A stretch of DNA of 10,625 nucleotides. It comes from JANQTF01 sp036835375 (lineage in GTDB: Bacteria > Bacteroidota > Bacteroidia > J057). The translations under genes and the position numbers were made by a program. The stretch lies in contig DAITMB010000157.1 of assembly GCA_036835375.1 (NCBI GenBank), positions 1 through 10,625 on the forward strand, read 5' to 3'. The notes below the pieces were generated by a model that was given only the letters and a program-made list of their open reading frames with translations, searched no databases and was not told where the DNA came from. Shown here one piece after another: positions 8,335 to 10,625 of this stretch (positions within the stretch are counted from its first letter, which is position 1; each line of letters opens with the position of its first letter).

Positions 8335-8468
8335 TATCTTTCGTTTGCGCGTTTTGTCTTCAAGATCATTTTATCAAGATATCCAGAAATACTGAACACA
8401 CAAACCAAAGCCATCGCATTTTCACAGGAATGAAAGACTGTATAGATAGCTTCTACACCACTAATCAT
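8334..8468 (-). CDS. Possible 44-codon leader frame overlapping the giant gene start (TAATG)
   Basis: An ATG at 8468, preceded by AGGATA, opens a 44-residue frame. Its TAA stop (8334-8336) shares one base with the ATG of the giant gene, an arrangement typical of translational coupling. The frame is stop-free for about 61 codons in all. The peptide has a mildly hydrophobic middle (NAMALVCVFSISGYLDKMIL) and a basic end (KTKRANER). I recognise no family. It could be a small partner protein, a leader peptide or chance. Confidence 0.25.
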   Translation of the reverse strand: MISGVEAIYTVFHSCENAMALVCVFSISGYLDKMILKTKRANER

Positions 8469-8496
8469 TATCCTGGCTAGAGATTGGATCTTTGTG

Positions 8497-8520
8497 CTAA
8501 TCAAATAGAGATTTGATTAG
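8497..8520. promoter_or_regulatory. Perfect 10-bp inverted repeat, candidate operator
   Basis: CTAATCAAAT (8497-8506) and ATTTGATTAG (8511-8520) are exact reverse complements separated by AGAG. The dyad lies 61 bp beyond the FG-GAP gene's stop and about 160 bp before the giant gene's ATG, both read leftward. It is AT-rich with no T-run after it, so it fits a protein-binding site better than an intrinsic terminator. A smaller stem, CCATCA/TGATGG (8531-8545), lies next to it. Confidence 0.4.
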
Positions 8521-8580
8521 TCTGGATCTCCCATCACAATGATGGCTTCGAGAGAATTATCCCTTGATAAAGTACCCTCC

Positions 8581-10056
8581 TCACTCAATCACCAACCTCC
8601 TACTTCCGCTTCTCTTGCCATCGACCAGCCTGACGAAATAAACCCCTTTGCTCAACTGGGAAATATCGATCAGATAAGTCTTGTGTCCGGGTTCAATGGG
8701 TCTTCGTTGCTGCAACAAGAGACGCCCGTTCAAGTCGTATAAAAGGATGCTCAACTGACCGCGCTCTTTTGAGTCATACCGTATATGCAAGGTATTTGAA
8801 TTGGCGGGATTGGGGTACAGCTCAAAATCGGATTGCACGATGCTCCCTTCTTGGTCAATGGAAGACCCCAGGCCTTCATTGAGGTACAGTTTCGCGATAC
8901 ACACTCCCGGATTGTCCAGCCCGGTAATCAACAAGTCATTGTCCCCGTCCCCATCCACGTCTGAAAAAGCGATGGAGCTGAAGTCAACGCCATCGAATAG
9001 CGTGCCCAATTGTTCCGAGAAATTGCCCCCTCCGTCGTTCAGGTACAGCTTCGCGATGTGTAATCCCAATGCGTTTCTTCCTGTGATCACCAAGTCGTCG
9101 TCCCCATCTCCGTCCACATCTGAAAAGGCCGCCGCGCCGCGCATCACGCCTTCGAAGGGAGTGCCCAGCTTTTCGCTAAAATCACCCAGCCCGTCGTTGA
9201 TATAGAGCTGAGCCATTTCTACCCCAGCATGGTTCCTCCCCGTGATCAGCAGATCTTCATCCCCATCTCCGTCCACATCTGAAAAAGCCACAGAACTCCA
9301 CGTGACGCCCTCAAAAGGATCGCCCGTTTTTTCGGTAAAATTTCCCGCCCCGTCGTTCAAGTACAGCTTTGCAATTTCTACTTTAGACGCATTGCGACCC
9401 GTGATCAATAGATCGATGTCTCCATCCCCATCCACATCCGAAAAGGCGACCGAACCATTCAAAACGCCCTCGAAAGGGATGCCCGTCTTTTCGATAAAAT
9501 TTCCAAATCCGTCGTTGAGATACAGTTTCGCAATTAGGAGTCCAGCATTGTTGAATCCTGTGATCAACAAGTCGCTGTCTCCATCCCCGTCCACATCAGA
9601 AAACGAGATTGAACCGTCCATGACGCCGTCAAAAGGAGTGCCCAGCTTTTCGGTAAAATGACCGCTACCGTCGTTGACGTATAGCTTTGCAATTCCTATA
9701 AATGCACTGGGTGATTTGTAGCGGCCTGTGATCAGCAGATCAACGTCGCCGTCTCCGTCCACATCCGAAAAGGCCACAGCGCTCCCCGTGACGCCATCAA
9801 AAGGGGTAGTTGGGATTTCAGTAAAATGACCACTTCCGTCATTGACGTACAATTTTGCAATCCCTTCGTAGGACGTGGTGGAATTATTTCGGCCCGTGAT
9901 GAGCAAGTCATCGTCTCCATCCCCATCTATGTCCGAGAAGGCCACCGAACTTTGCTGCACCCCCTCAAAGGGTGACGATGGGGAGACTGCGGTAAAGGTT
10001 TGAGCCGAAAGGAGCGGCGTCAAAAACACAAGTTGTAGGAGTAGGAGCAGCTTCAT
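8581..10056 (-). CDS. Secreted seven-bladed FG-GAP/VCBS propeller protein with T9SS tail
   Basis: The 491-residue product begins with a clear signal peptide (MKLLLLLQLVFLTPLLSAQ, cleavage likely after A18), which fixes the start at the ATG of 10056; a TTG 39 bp upstream is in frame but less credible. Seven FG-GAP/VCBS units follow, each ending SSVAFSDVDGDGDxDLLITGRN. Their calcium-binding DxDGDGD motifs start near residues 42, 98, 154, 207, 260, 313 and 366, and all seven are intact. Spacing is 56 residues twice, then 53. Seven units suggest one complete integrin-alpha-like beta-propeller. The last 80 residues (from FELYPNPANSN to YFVRLVDGKRSGSRRLVIE) are a type A T9SS sorting domain. Propellers of this kind usually bind proteins or glycans at the surface; the ligand is unknown. 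No enzymatic domain is present. Confidence 0.93.
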   Translation of the reverse strand: MKLLLLLQLVFLTPLLSAQTFTAVSPSSPFEGVQQSSVAFSDIDGDGDDDLLITGRNNSTTSYEGIAKLYVNDGSGHFTEIPTTPFDGVTGSAVAFSDVDGDGDVDLLITGRYKSPSAFIGIAKLYVNDGSGHFTEKLGTPFDGVMDGSISFSDVDGDGDSDLLITGFNNAGLLIAKLYLNDGFGNFIEKTGIPFEGVLNGSVAFSDVDGDGDIDLLITGRNASKVEIAKLYLNDGAGNFTEKTGDPFEGVTWSSVAFSDVDGDGDEDLLITGRNHAGVEMAQLYINDGLGDFSEKLGTPFEGVMRGAAAFSDVDGDGDDDLVITGRNALGLHIAKLYLNDGGGNFSEQLGTLFDGVDFSSIAFSDVDGDGDNDLLITGLDNPGVCIAKLYLNEGLGSSIDQEGSIVQSDFELYPNPANSNTLHIRYDSKERGQLSILLYDLNGRLLLQQRRPIEPGHKTYLIDISQLSKGVYFVRLVDGKRSGSRRLVIE

Positions 10057-10092
10057 TTGTGCTGGGGTTGAAGGATGATTCGACTTTGCGTG

Positions 10093-10185
10093 CAATCAAA
10101 GAGCAAGTGGGTAAGTCATTTCCCTCCGTTCCATCAAAGCCGTTCAGCTCACTTACAAGCCACCATGTTTCATTCAATCAAAGAG
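10093..10185. repeat. Pair of 11-bp direct repeats upstream of the FG-GAP gene
   Basis: CAATCAAAGAG occurs at 10093-10103 and again at 10175-10185, 82 bp apart. The first copy is 37 bp before the FG-GAP ATG. They could be regulator sites, but no promoter box was found to anchor them. Confidence 0.35.
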
Positions 10186-10334
10186 ACAAAAGAACTCTGT
10201 GAAGTACTGGATGGACGATTTTACATGCGCCGTATCGACGCTCCCCCGAAGATGATTTTAATACCAAGATGTTGGCGGGTGATCGGTTGATGAGTACTGA
10301 CGTAATCCTCGCTGAGAGGTAGGTTACGCATCAA

Positions 10335-10463
10335 CTAGGTCTTGAAACAACCCGTCTCATTTTGATCAAATATAACCACCATTTTTTGAATTTGTTGCTG
10401 GATTTGTTGAAAATTATATGCAATCTTTTCGGATAACGAAAAATTACGCAAGTCTTTTGCTAG
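10335..10463 (-). pseudogene. Possible C-terminal remnant of an unidentified gene, 42 codons
   Basis: Between an upstream TGA (10464-10466) and a TAG (10335-10337), the minus strand reads LAKDLRNFSLSEKIAYNF, then a Q-rich helix-like QQIQQQIQKM and the ending VVIFDQNETGCFKT. There is no good start codon at the front. The composition looks protein-like, and it lies beside a broken FG-GAP copy, so a degraded mobile-element gene tail is conceivable. I cannot name a family, and chance is not excluded. Confidence 0.15.
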
Positions 10464-10501
10464 TCATGCCAAAGACTACTGAACCAAACCATGATCTGTG
10501 A

Positions 10502-10624
10502 TCAGAAGTCGCTGTCTCCATCTCCGTCCACGTCAGCAAAGGCCACCGAGCCCCAGAAAACGCTTTCAAAAGGAGAGGTTTGGACCGCTTCCGTAAAATT
10601 CTGTGCCGAACGACATGGGGACAG
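10502..10624 (-). pseudogene. Frameshifted 5' fragment of a second FG-GAP/VCBS gene
   Basis: Reading leftward from the window edge, 40 codons give SAQNFTEAVQTSPFES, then VFWGSVAFADVDGDGDSDF, then TGA at 10502-10504. This parallels the intact neighbour's SAQTFTAVSPSSPFEG and SSVAFSDIDGDGDDDLLITG, from signal-peptide end to the first calcium motif. Restoring one base (C) after GACTT recovers FLIT, as in the intact repeats. Similarity then stops near 10495. The copy therefore has both a frameshift and loss of everything after the first half-blade. The signal peptide start lies right of the window. It is probably a paralogue remnant left by tandem duplication and deletion. Confidence 0.75.
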
Positions 10625-10625
10625 A

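Larger units (their letters stand above)
10057..10501. other. About 445 bp without a convincing gene, upstream of the FG-GAP gene
   Basis: This stretch presumably includes the FG-GAP gene's leader and promoter. It holds an 11-bp direct repeat (10093-10103 and 10175-10185). A weak hairpin lies at 10301-10328 (CGTAA/TTACG plus CCTC/GAGG). A TATATTTG box on the minus strand (10367-10374) is about 310 bp from the FG-GAP ATG and lacks a -33 partner. A minus-strand 42-codon stop-free stretch (10335-10463) lacks a start and may be a gene remnant. A plus-strand 71-codon frame at 10075-10290 has no recognisable features and is not called. Confidence 0.5.

Noticed and set aside
8531..8545. CCATCA/TGATGG stem as terminator of the FG-GAP gene
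   Set aside because: It has only 6 bp with a 3-base loop and no T-run, too weak to call separately.
8801..9661. Two long plus-strand frames rich in SPSPSTSEKA repeats
   Set aside because: They are antisense to the FG-GAP gene; the repeat pattern is just the complement of the DVDGDGD-coding units. No start context or signal supports them.
8940..9960. Regular DNA periodicity resembling a CRISPR array
   Set aside because: The period of about 160 bp and the continuous reading frame with calcium-binding motifs show tandem protein repeats, not short repeats with unrelated spacers.
10075..10290. 71-codon plus-strand frame upstream of the FG-GAP gene
   Set aside because: Its start lies in a region more likely to be the FG-GAP gene's promoter. 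The composition is unconvincing and no motif is visible.

Overview
The window comes from a member of the Bacteroidota, probably a Cytophagales-like gliding or marine lineage; the genus cannot be read from the sequence. Two secreted proteins end in the YPNP-type C-terminal sorting domain of the type IX secretion system (T9SS), which is confined to this phylum. Shine-Dalgarno sites are weak or absent, also as expected. No RNA genes, integrase, intact insertion sequence or CRISPR array were seen.

Layout. Positions 1-554 (+) hold the 3' end of a secreted T9SS cargo gene. It converges on a nucleoside hydrolase gene (624-1667, -), with a strong 13-bp hairpin between the two stops. Next on the minus strand come a doubtful 49-codon frame (1718-1867), a DUF1801 gene (1848-2240) and a very large gene (2347-8334) for a 1995-residue membrane P-loop NTPase. 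A 44-codon frame (8334-8468) ends in a TAATG overlap with the start of the large gene, and a perfect 10-bp inverted repeat lies just upstream. A secreted FG-GAP/VCBS protein of one seven-bladed propeller plus a T9SS tail follows (8581-10056, -). After about 440 bp without a convincing gene, the window ends inside a frameshifted 5' fragment of a second FG-GAP gene (10502-10624, -).

The centrepiece is the 1995-residue protein. Its Walker A and Walker B motifs are about 540 residues apart, and six predicted membrane helices and a probable extracytoplasmic domain lie between them. About 1000 mostly helical residues with TPR-like units follow. Insertion of membrane helices into the NTPase fold recalls the KAP family, while the FIGRE box and helical C-terminal half recall STAND sensor ATPases. 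A role in membrane-linked sensing or defence is possible but is inference; no neighbour is a recognised defence gene.

The genes do not form an evident pathway. The two ends of the window carry cell-surface or secreted proteins, the hydrolase probably salvages nucleosides outside the cytoplasm, and the large NTPase appears to be a stand-alone gene, perhaps with a short leader frame.
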